Below, piece by piece: positions 1-6,280 of a stretch of DNA of 13,471 nucleotides. The DNA comes from CAZQSL01 sp964595945. GTDB taxonomy: Bacteria > UBP15 > UBA6099 > JAJRTR01. How positions within the stretch are numbered: the stretch's first letter is position 1; every line of letters starts with the position of its first letter. The notes under the pieces were generated by a model. The model saw nothing but the letters and a program-made list of their open reading frames with translations, searched no databases and was not told the origin of the DNA. Position numbers and translations under genes: made by a program. The stretch is from contig CAZQSL010000100.1 in assembly GCA_964595945.1 (NCBI GenBank), positions 1 to 13,471 of the forward strand. Reading direction: 5' to 3'.

Positions 1-2
1 AA

Positions 3-641
3 TACCGCAAAGTCATGGAAGAAAAAAATCTCGCCGATGCCATGACGTTCGCCCCTCCGGTCGACAAGTCAGCCATCGACTCCCCCATCCCGCCCGCCGC
101 CGAACAGTCCGCCGCCGCATCCATCACCGAGGCAAAAACCTCATCTGCCGCCGGTCTCTTCGGTCAATTCTGCAAACTCCTCACCACCACCTTCGATGAT
201 ACTTTCGCTCCCATACTCCGCTCGTCAAAAGGCGACTCAGCCCTCACCCAGATCGAACAGGCCATCAGCGAATCCGACTCCGACACACCCCCGAAACTCG
301 TATGGCAGACTCTCGAATCAGCCGACGAACTCACCCGCTCCGCCGTCCACCTCCGCCTCGCGCTCTTCTACGTCTCTCGCGGCTACGCCGACCTCGTCGC
401 CGAACAACTCATCGCCGCTCTCCAGAACGGCTCCAACAAGGTCGAAGCCCGTGTCGAAAAAACACTCATCAGCTCGATCGGATACTTCAGGATCATCAAC
501 GAGGAAATCCGCAAGACCCGCATGACCTTCTACGACATAGTTTCCGACGACGCCATCATGGAACGCATCGACAAACGCTATCAGGAATGGGAAAAGAAAG
601 CCTCCGACTCGACCCTCGGAGTGTTTCCGACCGAAAACTAA
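3..641 (+). CDS. Hypothetical helical (TPR-like) protein, 5' end probably off the window
   Basis: I do not recognise a family. The frame is open from the left edge: four codons (Y-R-K-V) precede the first visible ATG at 15, and no ribosome binding site precedes that ATG, so the true start probably lies upstream. Counting from the ATG at 15 there are 208 residues. Residues about 10-45 are a Pro/Ala/Ser-rich linker. Residues about 75-195 look helical. The segment around residues 110-140 (alternating Ala/Leu, then Tyr, Gly-Tyr-Ala, then Leu-Ile-Ala-Ala-Leu) resembles one tetratricopeptide unit, which is inference. The C-terminal 40 residues are charged and may form a coiled coil. No signal peptide or membrane segment is visible. 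C-ending codon use matches the neighbours, which supports real coding. The next gene begins 101 nt downstream. Confidence 0.75.
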   Translation, partial: YRKVMEEKNLADAMTFAPPVDKSAIDSPIPPAAEQSAAASITEAKTSSAAGLFGQFCKLLTTTFDDTFAPILRSSKGDSALTQIEQAISESDSDTPPKLVWQTLESADELTRSAVHLRLALFYVSRGYADLVAEQLIAALQNGSNKVEARVEKTLISSIGYFRIINEEIRKTRMTFYDIVSDDAIMERIDKRYQEWEKKASDSTLGVFPTEN

Positions 642-679
642 TTCTGCCTTGAATATACATACATGCCTCACCCGGCACA

Positions 680-692
680 CCGGCTCCGCCGG
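680..692 (+). terminator. Short GC hairpin after the first gene
   Basis: CCGGC (680-684) and GCCGG (688-692) pair around a 3-nt loop, 39 nt after the stop at 641. There is no T-run after it, so it could be a weak Rho-independent-like terminator, an RNA-stabilising hairpin, or chance. Confidence 0.25.
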
Positions 693-742
693 ATGACCGG
701 ACACGCGGCCACTCTCTCCGCCACCAGTGGAGGACACAACAC

Positions 743-1267
743 ATGACCAGATCCGTTCTATGCGTGATCGACATGCTCAATGACTACGCATGCAACGACG
801 GCTCAGCCTTCGTCGGCGACACCATCAAGACCGTCATCCCCTTCATCCAGAAAAAAATCGTACAGTACCAGACAAGCGGGCGCCCCGTCATCTACATTTC
901 CGAGACACATGCCCAGACCGATTCCCCGCTCGCCCCTCATTGCCACATCTGCTGCGTCCGTGGCACCAAAGGCGCAGAAATCCATAAAGACCTCCGTCCG
1001 AAACCAGGCGATTTCACCATCCTCAAACCATCTGTCAGCGCATTCTACGACACCGATCTCGAAGGCATCCTCCGCTCGGTCCAGGCCGCTGCCGTCGAGC
1101 TTACCGGCGTACGCACCAATTCGTCCATCCTCTATACCTGCTGCGACGCGCGCATGCGCGGCCTCGACGTCATCGTCGACCGCCACTGCGTCGACTCCAA
1201 CGACCGCGCCGCCCACGAATTCGCCATCAAGGAGATGAATCGCACTCTCGGAGCTAAAATCATCTGA
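743..1267 (+). CDS. Isochorismatase-family hydrolase with Ser at the catalytic Cys position
   Basis: A 174-residue single-domain protein of the isochorismatase/nicotinamidase fold, probably cytoplasmic. The family signature is clear: V-I-D-M-L-N-D-Y with catalytic Asp10, the His-Cys-x-x-Gly-Thr-x-Gly-Ala-Glu type segment around 66-80, catalytic Lys95 within K-P-S-V-S-A-F-Y, and T-G-V-R-T-N-S-S at 121-128. Amidohydrolases of this family (nicotinamidase, N-carbamoylsarcosine amidase) carry the nucleophilic Cys at the position of Ser128 (T-G-V-x-T-x-x-C). Here it is Ser, although Cys133-Cys134 lie close by. Isochorismatases of the EntB/PhzD type are known to work without that Cys, so a vinyl-ether hydrolase or other altered chemistry is possible. 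No isochorismate gene is near. GGAGG at 729-733 is a strong ribosome binding site for this ATG. Confidence 0.9.
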   Translation: MTRSVLCVIDMLNDYACNDGSAFVGDTIKTVIPFIQKKIVQYQTSGRPVIYISETHAQTDSPLAPHCHICCVRGTKGAEIHKDLRPKPGDFTILKPSVSAFYDTDLEGILRSVQAAAVELTGVRTNSSILYTCCDARMRGLDVIVDRHCVDSNDRAAHEFAIKEMNRTLGAKII

Positions 1268-1341
1268 CCCCCTTTCTTTTCCCTGCATTTTCATTCACAA
1301 TAATCCCTGACATTTTTCCACCGTGAGGTCGCACCGCCATC

Positions 1342-2961
1342 ATGCCGCCAATAGCAGAAAAACGCCCGCCCGCTTTAATCATCGCAGCACTTCTCATACC
1401 TCTCCTTATCGCAATCGCCACTCGCGTCCATGTCGCCTCCAGCATCCGCACCTGCCTCAACGGCGACGAGTCCGCCGCCGGCATCATGGCATATCACATC
1501 CAGGATCGCGGCGAACACCCCATCTTTCTCTACGGGCAGACACACGGCGGCGGCCACACTGTCACCGCTCACATCGGCGCTCTCGTAAACCATATCGCCG
1601 CCTTCAGAGACACACTTCACCTCCGCACCTCCCCCATCCTCTTTTTCGCACTCTTCACCCTCTCCGCATCACTCATCGCACTGTATGCGGGCGGTCCGGC
1701 CTGCGCACTGATCGCCGGCCTGATGATCGTACTGTCTCCCGTTTTCTTCCGCGTTTCCATCACTCTCAGCGGCTACATCGAAACGCTCGCCCTCTCGGCT
1801 CTCGCCGCATTTCTCACCCTGAATTTCAAACATTCCGAATTCACCTCCACTCCAGCCCTCATCAGACGCACCGCCCTCATCGGATTTCTCTGCGGACTCG
1901 CCTGCTGGTGGGACGAATTTTCGCTCCCTGTCTCCGCCGTCATTTTCTTCACACTAATCATTGACCACCGTAAAAAAATCCTGCCCGCCATCGTTTCATT
2001 CGGCATAGCCTTCACTGCAGGCGTACTGCCTCTGGCCGCCTACAATATCAAACACAACTTCGCCAATTTCTCACACACTGTCGACTCCGGCGGCGTAGCG
2101 GGCCAACTGGCTCACAAAACCACACTCGCGTCATTTTTCACCGTCGAACTCCCCTCATATTTTCAAGTCAGAAATTTCGACGACTTCTTCCGCGAAGCCA
2201 TTTCCCCATACGCTTATATCCTCGCGGCCGCCATGCTCATTGCCATCGTAGCGGCGGCAGCCATAGCATACGCAGACCGAAAAACGCCACTCAAATCAAG
2301 CCCCCTGCGCCGCACGATTATCTTTTCGCTCGCCAGTATCGCACTCTATATTGCAGTTTATGTCATATCCCCGTTCCGGGGCCTCGCGGCGCGATACTTC
2401 CTGCCCATCGAGCCATTTCTCACCATCCTCGCCGCCATCGCCATCCACCAGATGTTAGCCCGCCGGCACCTGATCGCCACCCTCGTGGCAATTGCCCTTT
2501 GCGCCGCCATCGGATACGCCTCATACCAGGGCATACGCGACACTGCCACCGACGACACTGTCGGCGACGGACGCCAGTATGTCTCATGCGGCGCAATCGA
2601 CAACATGATGGAAATGCTGTTTCAGGAAAAAGTCACGCATCTCTACTCCAACAGATTCCTCCGCTGGATGATCGTGTACAACTCGCAGGAAAAAATCGCC
2701 GCCGCCGATGCAGACCTCGTGCCACAGGCCGTCGCGTGGACAGAGTATGAGTCAGCCGTCGCGGCATGGCCCACCCCCTCTTTTCTATACGCCAATATCG
2801 ACCCGCGCCTGCCCTGGCTCACGGCCTATCTCCGCACGCTACGCATCCCTTTCAAAACCGCCTCCACGGCATCCTACACCCTCGTTACCCCACTCGCCCC
2901 GGTCACTCGTGACGGCTTCATGGACTTCGCTCTGTCCGGCGGCCGCAAAATCCATAGATAA
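1342..2961 (+). CDS. Polytopic membrane glycosyltransferase-like protein (GT-C fold, ArnT/PMT-like)
   Basis: A 539-residue integral membrane protein with about 10-11 hydrophobic helices (roughly 11-28, 97-115, 119-136, 144-161, 177-208, 213-231, 289-310, 325-343, 353-371, 377-394). A soluble C-terminal part of about 145 residues follows. After the first helix comes N-G-D-E at 40-43, then F-L-Y-G-Q-T-H-G-G at 62-70. The acidic pair in the first extracytoplasmic loop and the Y-G-Q motif are typical of GT39/GT83-like GT-C enzymes, which move sugars from polyprenyl-phosphate donors on the outer face of the membrane. A-R-Y-F-L-P at 350-355 matches the R-Y-x-L-P motif of these proteins. Donor and acceptor are unknown. 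A stop codon at 1324-1326 limits the start to this ATG; a GAGG at 1325-1328 is poorly spaced. It could be involved in envelope glycan or lipid modification. Confidence 0.82.
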   Translation: MPPIAEKRPPALIIAALLIPLLIAIATRVHVASSIRTCLNGDESAAGIMAYHIQDRGEHPIFLYGQTHGGGHTVTAHIGALVNHIAAFRDTLHLRTSPILFFALFTLSASLIALYAGGPACALIAGLMIVLSPVFFRVSITLSGYIETLALSALAAFLTLNFKHSEFTSTPALIRRTALIGFLCGLACWWDEFSLPVSAVIFFTLIIDHRKKILPAIVSFGIAFTAGVLPLAAYNIKHNFANFSHTVDSGGVAGQLAHKTTLASFFTVELPSYFQVRNFDDFFREAISPYAYILAAAMLIAIVAAAAIAYADRKTPLKSSPLRRTIIFSLASIALYIAVYVISPFRGLAARYFLPIEPFLTILAAIAIHQMLARRHLIATLVAIALCAAIGYASYQGIRDTATDDTVGDGRQYVSCGAIDNMMEMLFQEKVTHLYSNRFLRWMIVYNSQEKIAAADADLVPQAVAWTEYESAVAAWPTPSFLYANIDPRLPWLTAYLRTLRIPFKTASTASYTLVTPLAPVTRDGFMDFALSGGRKIHR

Positions 2962-2992
2962 TCACGCATATACTTTTTTTTCGACAACTCCA

Positions 2993-3013
2993 TATAATTG
3001 AAAATGGTATAAT
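2993..3013 (+). promoter_or_regulatory. Tandem -10 elements, the second an extended -10, before glgC
   Basis: Two perfect TATAAT hexamers lie 15 nt apart (2993-2998 and 3008-3013). The second is preceded by TG one base upstream (3005-3006), giving an extended -10 that can work without a -35. The only -35-like hexamer, TCGACA at 2981-2986, is 21 nt from the second -10, which is too far. A T-run at 2974-2981 could be an AT-rich upstream contact. Transcription would start near 3020. Confidence 0.72.
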
Positions 3014-3020
3014 TTACCTC

Positions 3021-3034
3021 GTGATAACGATCAC
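3021..3034. promoter_or_regulatory. Palindrome GTGAT-N4-ATCAC at the predicted glgC transcription start
   Basis: GTGATAACGATCAC is a perfect 5-bp inverted repeat around AACG, placed at about +1 of the extended -10 promoter. It could be a repressor operator or a 5' hairpin in the leader. A second small inverted repeat, CACG-AAAG-CGTG (3041-3052), follows and covers the space just before the ATG at 3059. No regulator is recognised; the role is inferred from position. Confidence 0.4.
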
Positions 3035-3058
3035 GACCGACACGAAAGCGTGCTTGTC

Positions 3059-4360
3059 ATGGAAACACTCTGCATGGTACTCGCAGGCGGCGAGGGGCGG
3101 CGGCTCCTCACTCTGACTTCTCACCGCGCAAAACCCGTCGTCCTCTTCGGCGGCATGTACCGTGTCATCGACTTCGTCCTCAGCAACGTCATCAACTCCG
3201 GCATCAAGGACATCGGCCTGCTCATGCAGTACCAGCCCGATTCGATGCTCAAGCACATGGCATTCGCATGGTCGCTCGACCGCGCTCTCGCCCGCATCGA
3301 CATACTCCTGCCGCTCTCCTCCAACTCACGCTACGAAAGCCCCGCCGACGCAGTATTCAAACGCTCCGACTACATCCTCACTCACAATCCCCAATACGTC
3401 CTCATCGTACCAGGCGACTACATATCACTCATCGACTTCCGCCAGATCATCGACTCTCACATCGACTCAGGCGCAGACCTCACCATCGCGGGCACACATG
3501 TCGAAAAACACCGCGCTCCCCACTTCGGCATGATGGAAACCGATCAAGATGGCAACCTCACCAAATACACAGAAAAACCACAGCACGAAGTCGACACCAC
3601 CTTCGCCTCCATGGGCATATACGTCTTCAGGACCAACACGCTCATCCGCCAGCTCCACGCCGAAAAAGAGCGCTGCCTCAACAAACCCATGTCATTCACC
3701 TACGGCATCATCCCCGCCATGCTCGGCCGCCACAAGGTCGTCGCTCACGAATTTTCCGGCTACTGGCGCGACGTCGGCACCATCGACTCCTACCTCGAAG
3801 CCAATCTCGAACTTATCAAAATAATGCCGCAGCTCGACCTCTACGACACCGATCATCCCATCCGCTCGCGCCTTCGCTTCGAGCCGCCCACAAAAATCAA
3901 CGACACCGGATATGTCAAAAATTCCATCATCACGCAAGGCTCCATCATCGAAGGCCACGTGGAGCGCTCCATCATATTCCCGCACGTCCACATCGGCGAA
4001 GGCGCCCGGGTATGCGACTCCATCATCATGCCCAACAACTACATCGGCACCGGAGCCACCATCAGCCGCACCATCATCGACACCACCTCGCGCGCCCAGA
4101 AATTTCCCGGCAAACCCAATATCGGCCCACACTGCACCATCGGCGGCTACGGCGACGCCCCGCCCAATTCTGACTACCCGCTTGACCTCAACACTTCTAT
4201 CACCATAATTAGCATGGAGTCCGATATCCCGCCACACACTACCATCGGACGCAACTGCATCATATTCCCCGACACCAAAAAAGGTGACTTCGGAGACAAG
4301 CTCGACATCCCTGACGGCCACAATATCCGCCCGTCAATCAGAAAATATTGCGACCTGTGA
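3059..4360 (+). CDS. glgC: Glucose-1-phosphate adenylyltransferase (ADP-glucose pyrophosphorylase), divergent
   Basis: Makes ADP-glucose from ATP and glucose-1-phosphate, the committed step to bacterial glycogen. The frame also offers GTG at 3050 (436 residues); I prefer ATG 3059 (433 residues) because family members start just before the L-A-G-G motif. Numbered from the GTG: L-A-G-G-E-G-R-R-L at 11-19; R-A-K-P at 26-29; S-P-A-D-A at 97-101, where GlgC usually has G-T-A-D-A; catalytic Asp in P-G-D-Y at 121-124; T-E-K-P at 174-177, with the Lys that binds glucose-1-phosphate; S-M-G-I-Y-V-F at 187-193; Y-W-R-D-V-G-T at 238-244. Residues from about 285 form hexapeptide repeats of a left-handed beta-helix. 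The residue equivalent to the E. coli fructose-bisphosphate activator Lys39 is Met36, so allostery probably differs. No glgA or glgB is in the window. No strong ribosome binding site is visible. Confidence 0.9.
   Translation: METLCMVLAGGEGRRLLTLTSHRAKPVVLFGGMYRVIDFVLSNVINSGIKDIGLLMQYQPDSMLKHMAFAWSLDRALARIDILLPLSSNSRYESPADAVFKRSDYILTHNPQYVLIVPGDYISLIDFRQIIDSHIDSGADLTIAGTHVEKHRAPHFGMMETDQDGNLTKYTEKPQHEVDTTFASMGIYVFRTNTLIRQLHAEKERCLNKPMSFTYGIIPAMLGRHKVVAHEFSGYWRDVGTIDSYLEANLELIKIMPQLDLYDTDHPIRSRLRFEPPTKINDTGYVKNSIITQGSIIEGHVERSIIFPHVHIGEGARVCDSIIMPNNYIGTGATISRTIIDTTSRAQKFPGKPNIGPHCTIGGYGDAPPNSDYPLDLNTSITIISMESDIPPHTTIGRNCIIFPDTKKGDFGDKLDIPDGHNIRPSIRKYCDL
4182..4209 (+). promoter_or_regulatory. 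Sigma70-like promoter inside the end of glgC, for dapA
   Basis: TTGACC (4182-4187) and CATAAT (4204-4209) are each one mismatch from consensus with a 16-nt spacer. The start would be near 4216, about 190 nt before dapA. The glgC codons here (CTT, ACT, TCT, ATA, ATT) depart from the C-ending preference of the gene, which fits selection on the DNA as well as the protein. Confidence 0.5.
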
Positions 4361-4376
4361 CCGGGCAGCTCCCCGG
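4361..4376 (+). other. GC hairpin directly after the glgC stop
   Basis: CCGGG (4361-4365) and CCCGG (4372-4376) pair around a 6-nt loop, starting at the base after the glgC stop and ending 26 nt before the dapA ATG. There is no T-run. It may affect readthrough or mRNA stability between the two genes. Confidence 0.25.
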
Positions 4377-4402
4377 CTCCACCGCATCGGAGGTTACACA
4401 CC

Positions 4403-5278
4403 ATGATCAAAGGCAGCATCACAGCGCTCATCACGCCCTTCAGAGGCGATTCCATTGACGAAGAAGCCCTGCGCAAACACGTCGAACGCCAGATCGCCGC
4501 AGGCACCGAGGGGCTCGTCCCGGTCGGCACCACCGGCGAATCACCCACTCTCTCCCACGAAGAAGACCACCGCGTCACCGAAATCGTCGTCGATCAGGTC
4601 GCTGGCCGCATCCCGGTCATCGCAGGCACCGGCTCCAATTCCACCACTGAAGCCATATCCCTCACGAAACACGCCAAAGAAGTCGGCGCTTCCGCCGCGC
4701 TCATGATCACCCCCTACTACAACAAGCCCTCGCAGAAAGGCATCTTCAACCATTTCGCCAAAATCTCCGAGGCCGTCGACATCCCCATCATCTTCTACAA
4801 CCACCAGGGCCGCACCGGCGCCACCATCCAACCCGAAACCATCGCCGCTCTCGCCAAAATCGGCAACTTCATCGCCGTCAAGGACGCCTCCGGCGGCATT
4901 TGCTACTCAGCCGAAGTCATCGACCGCACCGAAGGCAGGATCAACGTCCTCTCGGGCAACGACACATGGACCCCCTCTCTCATGGCCATCGGCGCTGTCG
5001 GCTGCATCTCGGTCGTCTCCAACATCATCCCCGCTGAAATGAAAAAAATGATTTCTCTCTTCGCCGACAACAAGGCAAAGGAAAGCATGGAAGTCTACTA
5101 CAAAATCCTCCCTCTCATGCTCGCCATGGAGCTCGACGTCAACCCCGTCCCCGTCAAGGAAGCATGCGCGCTCCTCGGCTACTGCACAAGCGAACTACGC
5201 CCGCCACTCGCACCGCTCGACGATACCACCCGCGACAAACTTATCGCCGAACTCAGAGACTTCGGCCTTCTGAAATAG
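4403..5278 (+). CDS. dapA: 4-hydroxy-tetrahydrodipicolinate synthase
   Basis: Condenses pyruvate with aspartate semialdehyde, the first step of the diaminopimelate/lysine branch, in the cytoplasm. At 291 residues it has the usual length for this TIM-barrel family. Key residues are visible: G-T-T-G-E-S at 42-47 (the two Thr of the proton relay), T-P-Y-Y-N-K-P at 103-109 with Tyr106 as the Tyr from the partner subunit, Tyr132, Arg137 for the substrate carboxylate, and Schiff-base Lys160 in V-K-D-A-S-G. D-V-N-P-V-P-V-K at 245-252 also fits DapA. One oddity: the Tyr132 loop reads Y-N-H-Q-G-R-T-G rather than the common Y-N-V-P-x-R-T-G. Retained Arg137 argues against a sialic acid or keto-sugar lyase. 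GGAGG at 4389-4393 precedes the ATG by 9 nt. It lies 42 nt after glgC and is not beside other lysine genes. Confidence 0.94.
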   Translation: MIKGSITALITPFRGDSIDEEALRKHVERQIAAGTEGLVPVGTTGESPTLSHEEDHRVTEIVVDQVAGRIPVIAGTGSNSTTEAISLTKHAKEVGASAALMITPYYNKPSQKGIFNHFAKISEAVDIPIIFYNHQGRTGATIQPETIAALAKIGNFIAVKDASGGICYSAEVIDRTEGRINVLSGNDTWTPSLMAIGAVGCISVVSNIIPAEMKKMISLFADNKAKESMEVYYKILPLMLAMELDVNPVPVKEACALLGYCTSELRPPLAPLDDTTRDKLIAELRDFGLLK

Positions 5279-5286
5279 TCCTACAC

Positions 5287-5318
5287 GCATGAGGGCGGTC
5301 CGCACCCCGCCCTCATGC
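5287..5318 (+). terminator. Perfect 12-bp inverted repeat between dapA and the next gene
   Basis: GCATGAGGGCGG (5287-5298) pairs perfectly with CCGCCCTCATGC (5307-5318) around an 8-nt loop, beginning 8 nt after the dapA stop. The stem is GC-rich, but no T-run follows. It may terminate dapA transcription or stabilise its 3' end. It covers the in-frame ATG at 5289, so that ATG is an unlikely start for the next gene. It ends 15 nt before the ATG at 5334. Confidence 0.55.
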
Positions 5319-5333
5319 CTCACCCCACACACC

Positions 5334-6173
5334 ATGACCGACGACATCCGCACCCGAGTTTTCAACGAAATCCACAACCGCATGGGACGCGACTTCCTGC
5401 TCAAAACGCCCCCCGCCGTCTTTGACTACGACACGGCAAAACTCGGCAAACGCGCCAGGACCGAAGGCCGTTTCACTCAGCTCAACCGCATCTACTCGCA
5501 GATACCTTCCGTCACTTGCGATGGCTGCGGCACCACCTGCTGCCGCGAAGCCCCCGACATATACATCCTCGAATATCTCAACATCTGGCGCCACATCCGG
5601 CTCGAACTACGCGACCCAGCTCTCGAAGCCCTCATCGTCGCGCGCTCCCTCCAGTGGCAGTTCGCACGTGAAACCTCCGGCGAGATCGTCTATTGCCCGT
5701 TCCTCATCGACGGCCGGTGCTCCATCTATCCCGTCCGTTCGCTGAGCTGCCGCCTCTGGGCGCTCGAAGACCAGGCCTGCTATGACAGCAAGGCAGCCCG
5801 CGCACTCGAATTCCTCGAAAAGAAAAAACAGTACTTCCTCACCCACGGCGTCACTCTGCCCGACAACCCCGCGGGCCGACATCTCCCGAAATGCGACCGC
5901 ATAGCCGTCGATGGCAACCGCATTTACACCGAAGACGAAATCGTCGCTCTCGATCTCGAAATCGCTTTCCTCCACCTCAATCTCATTCCGCAGCCTGCCT
6001 TCCGTTCGGCCAATTTCCAGATTCATTTCCCGGGTCATTTCATCCTTAAAAAAATCTCTATCGACGACATCGACCCGCTCAGTGTCCTGATCGCCCGCGA
6101 GCTCATCGACTCCGGCGCTTCGACCGCTCTCGACTCGCTGATTTCATCTTTCGCAGGCACACTCCCGGCCTGA
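5334..6173 (+). CDS. YkgJ-family cysteine-cluster protein (CxxCxxxCC)
   Basis: A 279-residue protein with the zinc/iron-chelating Cys-cluster domain of the YkgJ type (PF03692-like). C-D-G-C-G-T-T-C-C lies at 62-70, Cys121 in C-P-F-L-I-D-G, Cys129 in R-C-S-I-Y-P-V-R, and Cys139 in S-C-R. This arrangement is diagnostic of the family, whose biochemical role is mostly unknown; bound metal is inferred. More Cys lie at 149 and 187. An extra C-terminal part of about 130 residues beyond the core domain is not recognised. The frame extends up to ATG 5289, but that start lies inside the 5287-5318 hairpin and the extra 15 residues are unlike family N-termini, so I chose 5334. Neither start has a clear ribosome binding site. 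No signal peptide or membrane helix is seen. Confidence 0.87.
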   Translation: MTDDIRTRVFNEIHNRMGRDFLLKTPPAVFDYDTAKLGKRARTEGRFTQLNRIYSQIPSVTCDGCGTTCCREAPDIYILEYLNIWRHIRLELRDPALEALIVARSLQWQFARETSGEIVYCPFLIDGRCSIYPVRSLSCRLWALEDQACYDSKAARALEFLEKKKQYFLTHGVTLPDNPAGRHLPKCDRIAVDGNRIYTEDEIVALDLEIAFLHLNLIPQPAFRSANFQIHFPGHFILKKISIDDIDPLSVLIARELIDSGASTALDSLISSFAGTLPA

Positions 6174-6200
6174 CTTCGCCGCCACTTTGGCCATCACCGA

Positions 6201-6230
6201 TTGACGCTTTGCCTCTCCATTGATTAATAT
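6201..6230 (+). promoter_or_regulatory. Candidate sigma70-like promoter for the HD-GYP gene
   Basis: TTGACG (6201-6206, one mismatch) and TAATAT (6225-6230, two mismatches) are separated by 18 nt in an AT-rich patch of an otherwise GC-rich region, 50 nt before the ATG at 6281. Confidence 0.5.
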
Positions 6231-6280
6231 TAGAGATGCAATACATCTCACACCCGTTCGCCACGGTGACAGGAGCCTGA

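Noticed and set aside
2981..2986. TCGACA as the -35 of the glgC promoter
   Set aside because: It is 21 nt from the extended -10 and only 6 nt from the other TATAAT, neither a workable spacer.
3059..4360. Could be rmlA (glucose-1-phosphate thymidylyltransferase)
   Set aside because: The L-A-G-G-x-G-x-R-L, Y-W-R-D-V-G-T and C-terminal hexapeptide repeats and the 430-residue length fit GlgC; RmlA is about 290 residues without that domain.
5289..5333. Longer start for the YkgJ-family gene at ATG 5289
   Set aside because: The ATG sits inside a perfect hairpin, has no ribosome binding site, and adds an Arg/Pro-rich stretch unlike a protein N-terminus.
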